Assembly: GCA_041622675.1 (NCBI GenBank)
Contig: JBFJYH010000062.1
Coordinates: forward strand, 1 to 13,348
Direction: 5' to 3'
Length of the DNA: 13,348 nt
Origin: Reddybacter sp041622675
Lineage (GTDB): Bacteria > Pseudomonadota > Gammaproteobacteria > Pseudomonadales > Porticoccaceae
The notes under the pieces were generated by a model. The model searched no databases, was not told the DNA's origin, and was given only the letters and a program-made list of their open reading frames with translations. Position numbers and translations under genes: made by a program. Position 1 is the first letter of the stretch. Every line of letters starts with the position of its first letter. Of the stretch, positions 6,996-13,348 are shown in pieces.

Positions 6996-8408
6996 ATGAA
7001 AAAGGGATTAGCACTTGGATTTTTGGTTTTAGCTGGGCTGTGGGTTGCTGGCGTCGTATTCTTTGGTCGAGCAGCCAATATTAAGGTAGATGATCAAATT
7101 GCAGCGCTTAATCGGGTTGTTCTCGAGCATAGGCTTCCCGTTGCGATAACTAAGTACTCTTACGAATCGGGGTTTTTATCAAGTCGTTCGCGTGTACAGT
7201 TGAATATTGAGCGCGATAACGCCGAGGCACTGGCCGTCGATGTAGATTTAGATATTTATCACGGTCCACTGATGTGGACGCCCAAAGGCTTGAAATTTGG
7301 TGCGTACTATATTGCGTTTACACCAGACATGGCTTTCTTGCCCGATGAAAACCACGCAGCCAAAGAATTTCTTGAAGGTTTTGCCGGGCGCAAACCCATT
7401 AGTGGCCACCTCCTGCTTGGCTTATGGGGCGGGCAAAATTTAGGCTTGGAACTGTCTCCTTTTTCTTTTTCCGAGGATAAACAGTCGGTGAGTCTTGCAA
7501 GGGGAATTACTGGAGAGTTTAACATTGGCGATGATTTCTCTCGCTTAAAAAGTACGATTAACATTGGTCCCTTTTCTTTTGCAGACAAAGGAGAGGCGCT
7601 AAAGGTCGATATCGCTGCCTCTGTACTAACAATGGATATTACTGAATTTTATGCTGGGAACATGCTCACCGGCGAGCTTCAATATACTTTGGATAGTATT
7701 ATCTCTCGATCTAAGGGCTCAGAGAGCCGGATAGAGGGCATTAGCTTGTACAGTGCTAATGATAAAAATGATGCCGGTATGTACGGTAGTGGTCATTTTT
7801 TATTGCAATCTATCGCTGCAGATGATGAAAGTTTTAAGGCGATGTTTGGCGAGTCTCTCAAATTTCGTTTCGATATCAACTACGAAGGGTTAAACGAGCG
7901 GGCGACTCGGGAGTTTGCAGCACTTAATCAAACGCTTAATTATCAAATGTATGGGGCCCTGTTAAGCGACACAGACATATCTAAGCAAGGGGCTCTTACT
8001 GATAAAAACCTTCAGGCTTATCTACTAGCTATCGCATCCCTTGTACAGCAGGGGTTTAAGTTTGATTACGGTTTCTCGCTTGGCAAAGGCGATGCGAATT
8101 CGGGTATAGATGTTGTTTTTGAATGGGTTGATGCGGAGGGTTTGATGGATAAAAAAACTCTGCGACAAGTACTCACAGCTTTTAGACTTGATGTAAAAGC
8201 GACGATAGATGAAGCCTTTTTGGCTCACCCTAATGTAAAAAATATGGCGCAAATTCCCGTCGTGAGTGGCTATGCTGTGCTGACCGAGGAGGGTATAGAA
8301 AGTCATGGGCTCTTTAATCGGGGGGAATTACTGTTAAATGGGAACCCAGTGTCCTATATGGATAAAGTGGGTGCTGCTCTAGATGAAGCATTGCCCTGGG
8401 CCAAATAG
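6996..8408 (+). CDS. DUF945 (YdgA-like) envelope protein
   Basis: Protein of unknown function with 470 residues from the ATG at 6996. This start is preferred because an AGGAAG ribosome binding site (6981-6986) lies 9 bases before it and it directly precedes the membrane segment (MKKGLALGFLVLAGLWVAGV). The frame also has an ATG at 6939 that would add 19 polar residues and is not supported. Residues about 4-23 are an uncleaved signal anchor or signal peptide; the rest should be periplasmic. The family features are the N-terminal segment LNRVVLEHRLPVAITKYSYESGFLSS, a middle rich in beta-strand-like alternation and short MTLK/MDKKTLR-type helices, and a C-terminal domain ending near SYMDKVGAALDEALPW. 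This matches E. coli YdgA/DUF945 in size and layout. It is a single gene with long spacers on both sides. Confidence 0.8.
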   Translation: MKKGLALGFLVLAGLWVAGVVFFGRAANIKVDDQIAALNRVVLEHRLPVAITKYSYESGFLSSRSRVQLNIERDNAEALAVDVDLDIYHGPLMWTPKGLKFGAYYIAFTPDMAFLPDENHAAKEFLEGFAGRKPISGHLLLGLWGGQNLGLELSPFSFSEDKQSVSLARGITGEFNIGDDFSRLKSTINIGPFSFADKGEALKVDIAASVLTMDITEFYAGNMLTGELQYTLDSIISRSKGSESRIEGISLYSANDKNDAGMYGSGHFLLQSIAADDESFKAMFGESLKFRFDINYEGLNERATREFAALNQTLNYQMYGALLSDTDISKQGALTDKNLQAYLLAIASLVQQGFKFDYGFSLGKGDANSGIDVVFEWVDAEGLMDKKTLRQVLTAFRLDVKATIDEAFLAHPNVKNMAQIPVVSGYAVLTEEGIESHGLFNRGELLLNGNPVSYMDKVGAALDEALPWAK

Positions 8409-8640
8409 TTTTAGTGGCGTGCAAGGCTTACGACGCTATTGTCAGTAGCGCGCTGGCTATTGCATGCACTCAATGACCGGGACAATCAGCAGTGTTTTAG
8501 CGAGGGGTGAGTGAAGGTCTAGTCGATGGCTCATAGCTTACACATCTGTTGTTAACATTTATTTTCAAATACGTACAATCCTGCCATCGACCCCAATTGG
8601 TAGTCATTAATAAACTTATAGTTAGCGACAGACAGAAATT

Positions 8641-9795
8641 ATGAATTTTGATTTAACAGAAGAGCAAAGCATTATTCGCGATATGGCCCGGCGTTTTGCC
8701 GCTGAGGTGATTGCGCCCCAATTTCAAGAGCTTTCGACTTGTAGTGATGTGCCCTACGACATCCTCGATAAAATGGCCGATATGGGTTTTATGGGCGTCC
8801 CCTTTAGCGAAGAGTACGGAGGTGGCGGAGGCGACTGGGTGTCAATGCACCTAGTGATAGAAGAAGTGTCACGGGCTGATATCGCCCTTGGCACCCTGCT
8901 CGATGTCACCAGCAGTGTTGTCGCTCAGGAAATCGATCGCTTTGGCACCGAGGCGCAAAAGAAACAGTGGCTGCCTGACTTGTGTTCCGGTAAAGCCATT
9001 GGAGCCTTTGCGCTGACCGAGCCGAGCAGTGGCTCCGATGCGGGCAGCCTTAAAATGCGTGCCGAGCTTGACGGTGATGAATGGGTGTTAGAGGGCAGTA
9101 AGCAATTCATTACCAATGTTGGCCTCAATAATTGTTCGCTAATAGTGGTTGCCGCCCGAGCTGAAATTGAAGGCAAAGAACAAATCGTCACCTTCATCGT
9201 GCCGAAAACCGCCCCTGGTTTAGTGGTGGGTAGAAGCTACGACAAAATCGCCTTTGAATCTGGTGCGACGAACGAATTAATATTTGATAGCTGCCGTATC
9301 CCCAAAGACAGTATTCTCGGTGATCCAAACCGGGGCTTCGCCCAACATCTCGCCGTGCTGGAAACCGGTCGCATCAGTATTGCCGCTGCCTGTGTGGGCG
9401 CAGCCCAAGCCTGTCTCGATCACGCTCTGGCCTATGCCCGCGAGCGCGAGCAATTTGGCAAACCCATTTTTGAGTTTCAGGGCGTACAGTTTAAGCTTAG
9501 CGATATGGCGGTCAAAATTGAAATGGCCCGGACACTCTATTTAAAGGCCGCCTGGCTTAAAGACGAGGGACGGCCCCATACCTTTGAAGCCGCCAGTGCG
9601 AAACTCTATGCCTCGGAAATACTGGAGCAGTGCGCCAGCGATGCGGTGCAAATACTGGGTGGCAACGGTGTGATGGAAGACTACCCGGTAGCGAGTATTT
9701 TTCGTGCCAGCAAAATCATGCAAATTGTTGAGGGCACCTCAGAGGTTCAGCGTATTATTATTGGCCGCCTGCTGGCGTCTGGCGCGCATAATTAA
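8641..9795 (+). CDS. Acyl-CoA dehydrogenase
   Basis: FAD-dependent oxidation of an acyl-CoA to the trans-2-enoyl-CoA, cytoplasmic, with electrons passed to electron-transfer flavoprotein. The 384-residue protein has the full ACAD architecture: an N-terminal helical domain (about 1-118), a middle beta domain with AFALTEPSSGSDAGS (122-136) and the FAD-contacting ITN motif at 157-159, and a C-terminal helical domain with ARERxQFGKPI (266-276) and QILGGNGVMEDYP (337-349). The catalytic base is E364 in QIVEGTSEVQR. The segment before it reads FRASKIMQ where many family members have YRDAKI-type sequence. The size and motifs fit short/medium/branched-chain acyl-CoA dehydrogenases, but the chain length cannot be read from sequence. 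The ATG follows a weak ribosome binding site (GACAGA). It has 232 bp upstream and is not coupled to other beta-oxidation genes. Confidence 0.95.
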   Translation: MNFDLTEEQSIIRDMARRFAAEVIAPQFQELSTCSDVPYDILDKMADMGFMGVPFSEEYGGGGGDWVSMHLVIEEVSRADIALGTLLDVTSSVVAQEIDRFGTEAQKKQWLPDLCSGKAIGAFALTEPSSGSDAGSLKMRAELDGDEWVLEGSKQFITNVGLNNCSLIVVAARAEIEGKEQIVTFIVPKTAPGLVVGRSYDKIAFESGATNELIFDSCRIPKDSILGDPNRGFAQHLAVLETGRISIAAACVGAAQACLDHALAYAREREQFGKPIFEFQGVQFKLSDMAVKIEMARTLYLKAAWLKDEGRPHTFEAASAKLYASEILEQCASDAVQILGGNGVMEDYPVASIFRASKIMQIVEGTSEVQRIIIGRLLASGAHN

Positions 9796-9872
9796 CCTCG
9801 AATGCAAGGAATAGAAAAACTTCTCTGCTGTTAAAGATGGGGCATCGTTGTTCTAAAGGATAAGGGTTATTA

Positions 9873-10271
9873 ATGGGTAACAAAGTGGACGAAAAAACCA
9901 GGGTTGTCCGTGTCGCCGAAGAGCAGGAAGAGCGTTCACTTAAAACCATCACAACGGTGGTTTATGCCCTTCAGGCAGTGTCATTTTTTATTGGCCTTTC
10001 CTTTATAGCGGCTATTATTGTTAACTACATCAAGCAACCACGGGTTGCGGGCACCTGGTTAGAATCTCACTTCCGTTGGCAGATGCGCACTTTCTGGTTT
10101 AGCGTACTGTGGTCAATTATTGGTTTGGTGTTGATCTTTGTTCTCATCGGCTACCTGGTGCTAGCGGTCGATGCTCTATGGGTTGTTTATCGGATCGTTC
10201 GAGGCTGGATAAACTTGTCTGCGGGCAAGGCGATGTACCAGGACTCACCCCGCAATAATAAAACGCACTGA
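9873..10271 (+). CDS. Small COG3671-type inner membrane protein
   Basis: A 132-residue membrane protein of unknown function. After a charged N-terminus (1-25, rich in E, K and R) there are three predicted membrane helices at about 28-52, 73-92 and 94-109. The most conserved-looking block is TWLESHFRWQMRTFW (61-75) between helix 1 and helix 2, which I recognise from the predicted membrane protein group COG3671 (related to DUF4870) found beside diverse genes in proteobacteria. A strong AAGGATAAGGG ribosome binding site lies 5-15 bases before the ATG. It begins 77 bp after the acyl-CoA dehydrogenase on the same strand, so the two could be co-transcribed, and a strong terminator follows it. The role is unknown. 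Confidence 0.75.
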   Translation: MGNKVDEKTRVVRVAEEQEERSLKTITTVVYALQAVSFFIGLSFIAAIIVNYIKQPRVAGTWLESHFRWQMRTFWFSVLWSIIGLVLIFVLIGYLVLAVDALWVVYRIVRGWINLSAGKAMYQDSPRNNKTH

Positions 10272-10334
10272 GCAACTCTAGTTAGTGGTGTTGGCGTTTG
10301 TAGTTAGGGGCTTAGCTTGAGGCGTTTAGGTTAG

Positions 10335-10367
10335 AAAGGGGATAAGGCTAGCGCCTACCCCTTTTTT
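10335..10367 (+). terminator. Strong rho-independent terminator
   Basis: AAAGGGG (10335-10341) pairs with CCCCTTT (10358-10364), with an inner GGC/GCC helix closing the loop; the 3' arm runs into six T (10362-10367). It ends the acyl-CoA dehydrogenase / small membrane protein unit. It faces the convergent DUF2780 gene, and the opposite strand also gives a stem with a short T run, so it may work weakly in both directions. Confidence 0.85.
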
Positions 10368-10462
10368 ATTGCCTCATTGCTACGTTGGAGGTCACTAACA
10401 AAAGCTCAACCATTAAGAGTTTTACCCCATGCTTGGATTAGTCATGAGGCACGGCTGCGCAC

Positions 10463-11017
10463 TTATAGAAAAGCGCTCAAGCTCTGTTGTAGCAGTGTGC
10501 CCGCCTGTTGCCCCTGGGAACTATTCAAGTACTGTATGGCCGTATTAGCAAACTGGCCAATCATTTCGGGCTTGAGACCAAGGGTCTGGAATTGCTGGTT
10601 GAGCTGGTCGATACTTTTCAAAGAGTCGTTGTACTGTGCTGCAACGCTTAAAAGGCCTCCAAACCCGCCTTGTTGCTCCTTTTGTGCCTCCACTGCTGGC
10701 GCCATATTGACTAAGGTCTCAAGGTCGGGCAGTGCGTTGGACAGTTGGGTGGCCTCAGTGGATGAAAGCTGTTCTTTGGCGTAAGCAAATAGAGAGCCCA
10801 ACCCGCCTTCCGCCTGGTTTTGGTTGACACCCAAAGAGCTGGTGAGCAGTGGAATCATGTCGAGGGCGCTGATAGCAAGCGCAGCCTGAGCGTTAGTTGT
10901 GTTGGTAGAGGTTTGCGCATTGGCGCTAGCTTGCAGGGGCTCGGATTGCTCTGCGCTGGCACTGAAGGGTAGGGCGATACAAAGGAGGGTAACACTGAGT
11001 TGTTGGATTTTATTCAT
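10463..11017 (-). CDS. Secreted DUF2780 (VcgC/VcgE-like) protein
   Basis: Exported protein of unknown function, 184 residues. The ATG at 11017-11015 is chosen because AAGGAA lies 7 bases before it and it starts a clean signal peptide (MNKIQQLSVTLLCIALPFSASA, cleavage after ASA near residue 22); an upstream in-frame ATG at 11047 adds ten unlikely residues. The mature protein begins with a Ser/Thr/Ala/Asn/Gln-rich low-complexity stretch (about 23-48), then the DUF2780 domain: LTSSLGVNQNQAEGGLGSLF at about 58-77, AKEQLSSTEATQLSNALP at 80-97, a Gly/Gln-rich GGFGGLL turn, and LKPEMIGQFANTAIQYL at 148-164 with a final amphipathic helix. This is the small helical periplasmic family named after Vibrio VcgC/VcgE; no activity is known to me. 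It is single, convergent with the small membrane protein gene. Confidence 0.85.
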   Translation of the reverse strand: MNKIQQLSVTLLCIALPFSASAEQSEPLQASANAQTSTNTTNAQAALAISALDMIPLLTSSLGVNQNQAEGGLGSLFAYAKEQLSSTEATQLSNALPDLETLVNMAPAVEAQKEQQGGFGGLLSVAAQYNDSLKSIDQLNQQFQTLGLKPEMIGQFANTAIQYLNSSQGQQAGTLLQQSLSAFL

Positions 11018-11112
11018 GATAATTCCTTGAGTTGGATAAAAATACAATCGATGTCTAGCCAGGTGCTTAAGAGTAGGAACATCATGGCGTAAATAGGTTC
11101 AGGTGTTGTTCT

Positions 11113-11141
11113 ATTATACGTGGCTTAGAGATTGAAACGAA
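11113..11141 (-). promoter_or_regulatory. Candidate promoter of the DUF2780 gene
   Basis: On the minus strand a perfect TATAAT (11118-11113) is preceded at 17 bp by TTCGTT (11141-11136), a weak -35. It lies about 96 bp before the ATG. A second, overlapping pair GAACGG (11151-11146) - 16 bp - TCTAA (11129-11125) resembles the envelope-stress sigmaE pattern in spacing and -10, but its -35 departs from the consensus at two bases. Confidence 0.45.
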
Positions 11142-11304
11142 AAGACCGTTCTTTTTTAGCGGACTATCCATTTAGAGAGCTACCCAGATAATATTTTTCT
11201 GAGATAGGGTGTTTTTTTAAGGTGATGGGAAAAATTGTTTGCTCAATAATAAGACGCCCAGATTAACCGTTTATAGTATGGGTTTTTCGATCGTCCCCTT
11301 ATAT

Positions 11305-12159
11305 TTATCCAGGCAGCGAGCTACCCACATCAAACCAAATTTGTTCTGCACAAGCCATTAATTCACCACTTGGCTTGTGAATGGCAACGCCCATAAAACG
11401 CTTGCGGCCACTGTTGGGCGATATTTTCCAGCTGCTAATAATATAGTCTTTATTCGGTTTAAATGGTGCTTTTATACTGCCGCTACAGGTGCCGAGTAGC
11501 TGTAGGCCGGCATCGGGCTCGGCGGCTTTAATGGCATAGGCACCGGGGCAATCTAGGGCAGACCAAACATAAATATTATCGATGTTGCCCTTCTTAGTGC
11601 AGAGATTATCCGTCGGTCGCCAGACGGCGGCGACAAGGTTTTTTTCGATTTGTGTGGGCCAGTCAATGTTGGATTGAGACGCGACAATTTCTTTTAGGGG
11701 GCCACAAAAAACCCGTAGTCCATTTTTTTCACTGCGCAACGGGCTGCACACATAGCAGCCCTTGGGGTCGGAGACATGAATAAAGTCAAAGCGCTGGCTG
11801 GCAGCAGTCGCGTTGGTTAAGCTGGGCGGCGTGGGAATGACCAGCTCGAGCTGAATACTGCGAGCGCTGCCGAGTAATTTGTCATCCCGATAAGCGCCAA
11901 TACCCTGATCAGTCTTTTTTATCTGTAGTGGCGTATCCACCGGAAAGGCTGCATTGATACGAATTTCGACATCACCTTCAATAAAGCTCGCTAGCAGGCC
12001 GCTAATATAACCGCCATTGCCACAATTAATGGGACCGTTGAAGAGGCTATCGATAGATACTGATGCTAAAGGTGGTGTGCCTGAAGACATTGGCGACTCG
12101 CTGCTAGTGTGGGCTTGAGATTCTAAAGGTGAAGATGGTAAAGATAAACGCTTTGTCAT
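11305..12159 (-). CDS. Hotdog-fold / thioesterase-like protein (two-domain, unassigned)
   Basis: A 284-residue cytoplasmic protein with no signal peptide. Residues 1-33 are a Ser/Pro-rich, probably disordered extension. From 38 the sequence FNGPINCGNGGYISGLLA (40-57) followed by beta-strand-like EIRINAAFPVDTPLQI and a LLGSARSIQLEL strand is the pattern of a hotdog (acyl-CoA thioesterase/dehydratase) domain with an N-G-G-Y helix start. A linker contains C135-Y-V-C138 with SPLR, then NGLRVFCGPL. A second half with VAAVWRPTD (176-184), VWSALDCPGAYA (198-209) and ACAEQIWFDV (269-278) resembles a second hotdog unit. This arrangement, with the C-x-V-C-x-P-x-R segment, is one I associate with uncharacterised proteins, common in actinobacteria. 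No catalytic residue can be named. The start ATG has only a weak ribosome binding site; M24 is an alternative. Confidence 0.55.
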   Translation of the reverse strand: MTKRLSLPSSPLESQAHTSSESPMSSGTPPLASVSIDSLFNGPINCGNGGYISGLLASFIEGDVEIRINAAFPVDTPLQIKKTDQGIGAYRDDKLLGSARSIQLELVIPTPPSLTNATAASQRFDFIHVSDPKGCYVCSPLRSEKNGLRVFCGPLKEIVASQSNIDWPTQIEKNLVAAVWRPTDNLCTKKGNIDNIYVWSALDCPGAYAIKAAEPDAGLQLLGTCSGSIKAPFKPNKDYIISSWKISPNSGRKRFMGVAIHKPSGELMACAEQIWFDVGSSLPG

Positions 12160-12212
12160 AATCTTTGCCGTGAAGTTAAATAAGGGGCGATGACTTAGGT
12201 GTTTGCGTTCAG

Positions 12213-12815
12213 ATGCGCGAAGACATGAATTTCGAAACGACTGGTGTCGACGTTATTGCGGCCCATGAAGCAGGCCATGTTGTGCTAGCTCATTATTATG
12301 GTCGCAAAGTTTATGGTGCCTATTTGCAAGCTCGCCCTTACAGCGCGTCGGAGAGGGGCGAGCGCAGCCATGTGCGCTATGCCGCGACGCCACATATTCA
12401 AGAAGTGCACCTGGATCTTGGCAAGCTCGACAAGCGTTGGCCACTGGCGGTGCGTGAAACCCTAGTCACCACTCGCATTTGTCTGGCGGGGCCAATCGCC
12501 CAGGCAATTTATCAAGACAAGCCCTATCGTGAGATGGCCGGCGGCCAAGATTATCGCGATGCGTTGTCTGGGCTCCTTCTCCTTGAGCGCTTGCGGTTAA
12601 GCCTCCCCCAGCCCCAGCGCCTGGATACGTCGTACAAGCATAACGATATTCTCGACGATCTGGCGGACGATATTCTTAGGTTATTAACAGCTCAACATTA
12701 CCGTCACTACCTACAGCTTATTGCCCAAGGGCTATTGGCGAAGCAAGAGCTCAATGCCGAACAAATTAAGCAAATATTGGCGCCCATGCCGCGTCACCAG
12801 TGGCACAATAATTAA
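12213..12815 (+). CDS. Stand-alone FtsH-like (M41-type) zinc peptidase domain protein
   Basis: A 200-residue soluble protein. H18-E-A-G-H22 in AAHEAGHVVLAHYYGRKV is a HEXXH zinc-binding and catalytic motif in the A-H-E-A-G-H form characteristic of the FtsH/M41 peptidase. Further on, LAGPIAQAIYQDKPYREMAGGQDYRDAL (91-118) resembles the FtsH region that supplies the third zinc ligand, an aspartate, making D113 the likely ligand. The remainder is helical. There is no AAA ATPase domain and no membrane helix, unlike FtsH (over 600 residues). It would therefore be an ATP-independent metalloprotease or a relic with another role; the substrate is unknown. Two starts are possible: ATG 12213 (TAGGTG 11 bases upstream) or ATG 12225. 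It lies 53 bp divergent from the hotdog-like gene. Confidence 0.65.
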   Translation: MREDMNFETTGVDVIAAHEAGHVVLAHYYGRKVYGAYLQARPYSASERGERSHVRYAATPHIQEVHLDLGKLDKRWPLAVRETLVTTRICLAGPIAQAIYQDKPYREMAGGQDYRDALSGLLLLERLRLSLPQPQRLDTSYKHNDILDDLADDILRLLTAQHYRHYLQLIAQGLLAKQELNAEQIKQILAPMPRHQWHNN

Positions 12816-12894
12816 ATGCTCTTAATTAGTGTGAATAAAAAATTGCCCATAAAAATCACAAGAAATGGTGTCCATGCCTTGCGGTAAATGGCTT

Positions 12895-12919
12895 AGAATA
12901 ACTCGGCAAAACTTATTCT
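12895..12919. repeat. 7-bp inverted repeat upstream of the SDR gene
   Basis: AGAATAA (12895-12901) and TTATTCT (12913-12919) are perfect inverted repeats with an 11-bp spacer, centred about 47 bp before the SDR start. It could be a dimeric regulator site or a weak hairpin; it lacks a following T-run. No convincing -35/-10 pair was found around it. Confidence 0.35.
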
Positions 12920-12953
12920 GAAATTCTAATCATAATTAATGCAGGGGAATATT

Positions 12954-13348
12954 ATGCAGTTTGATTCTTGGGTTGTGATGGTAACGGGTGCCGCTTCGGG
13001 TATTGGTTTGGGTACATCCAAACGCTTTATCGACGGTGGTGCAACGGTGATTGCCGTTGATATTAATAAAGAAAATCTGGCCAAAGCCGCAGGTGAGCTG
13101 GGTGCCCGGTATGTGTCAAAAGTTTGTGATATCTGCGACGTGTCTGAAATAAAACGCCTAATGGGCGAGGTTGAAAATGAATTCGGTCGGCTCGACACCC
13201 TGGTCAATAATGCGGCCTTTGCCAATTTCCAAAACCCTGAAAATGTCGAGGAGGCGAGTTACGACGCCGAAATGACCGTGCTGGTGAAAGCGCCAATTTT
13301 TCTGGTTAAGCATGGTGCAAAATTGCTGCGCGCCGCGGCCAATGGCTC
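12954..13348 (+). CDS. Short-chain dehydrogenase/reductase (3' partial)
   Basis: The first 131 residues of an SDR oxidoreductase that runs off the end of the window. A GGGGA ribosome binding site (12944-12948) lies 5 bases before the ATG. The Rossmann fold shows TGAASGIG at 11-18, D36 at the end of strand 2 (IAVDIN), which favours NAD(H) over NADP(H), D62 in the D-V adenine-pocket position, and NNAAF at 85-89. Where most classical SDRs have the tetrad asparagine in a V-N-L-K-A-P-type segment, this protein reads V-L-V-K-A-P-I-F-L (109-117), so that asparagine seems to be replaced by L110. The catalytic Ser, Tyr and Lys lie beyond the window. The substrate is unknown. Confidence 0.9.
   Translation, partial: MQFDSWVVMVTGAASGIGLGTSKRFIDGGATVIAVDINKENLAKAAGELGARYVSKVCDICDVSEIKRLMGEVENEFGRLDTLVNNAAFANFQNPENVEEASYDAEMTVLVKAPIFLVKHGAKLLRAAANG

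Noticed and set aside
10371..10450. GCCTCAT / ATGAGGC inverted repeat spanning about 80 bp
   Set aside because: The 66-bp spacing and 7-bp arms are expected by chance, and neither strand gives a T-run after it.
10377..10784. 135-codon plus-strand open frame after the terminator
   Set aside because: It overlaps the DUF2780 gene on the opposite strand, which has a signal peptide, a ribosome binding site and a recognisable domain; the plus-strand translation is Cys/Trp/Ser-rich and featureless.
11141..11156. AAAAGA-CCGT-TCTTTT hairpin as a terminator
   Set aside because: The stem is nearly all A-T, and the site lies in the upstream region of the DUF2780 gene where it overlaps promoter-like elements.
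1..13348. Mobile element, phage, CRISPR, toxin-antitoxin or biosynthetic island
   Set aside because: No transposase, integrase, terminal repeats, spacer-repeat arrays or paired small toxin genes were seen; the genes are mostly conserved housekeeping or envelope families with similar base composition.

Overview
The window is an ordinary-looking chromosomal segment of a Gram-negative bacterium, most likely a marine gammaproteobacterium (Alteromonadales/Cellvibrionales-like). This is inferred from protein family content (TtcA, YheS, BioA, DUF547, DUF2780/VcgC-like, DUF945/YdgA-like, a COG3671-type membrane protein) and moderate GC. No tRNA, rRNA, CRISPR array, insertion sequence, phage gene or recognisable defence module was found.

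Layout. Positions 1-218 hold the C-terminal end of a metal-efflux-type permease. trpS (336-1343, +) runs tail to tail into bioA (1340-2635, -), and their stop codons overlap in a CTAG. A 152-bp divergent spacer carries a minus-strand promoter with a palindrome between its -35 and -10, then comes an exported DUF547 protein (2788-3624, +). A terminator and a good promoter precede the two-gene unit ttcA (3783-4643) and yheS (4649-6598), both acting on tRNA or ribosomes. A 397-bp intergenic stretch with one perfect hairpin leads to a DUF945 protein (6996-8408, +).

The right half starts with an acyl-CoA dehydrogenase (8641-9795, +) and a small three-helix membrane protein (9873-10271, +) closed by a strong terminator. 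On the minus strand follow a secreted DUF2780 protein (10463-11017) and a protein resembling two-domain hotdog thioesterase-like proteins (11305-12159). The latter is divergent, across only 53 bp, from a stand-alone HEXXH protein that looks like the FtsH (M41) peptidase domain without its AAA ATPase (12213-12815, +). The window ends inside a short-chain dehydrogenase (12954 onward, +).

How the genes relate. Most are single-gene housekeeping or envelope units; only ttcA-yheS looks like a tight operon. The acyl-CoA dehydrogenase, hotdog-like protein and SDR could share acyl-CoA/lipid metabolism, but they are on different strands and separated by unrelated genes, so that is weak inference. The least described items are the stand-alone M41-like protease, its divergent hotdog-like neighbour, the operator-like palindrome at bioA, and the SDR whose usual tetrad asparagine appears to be replaced. 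I see no convincing new multi-gene system.
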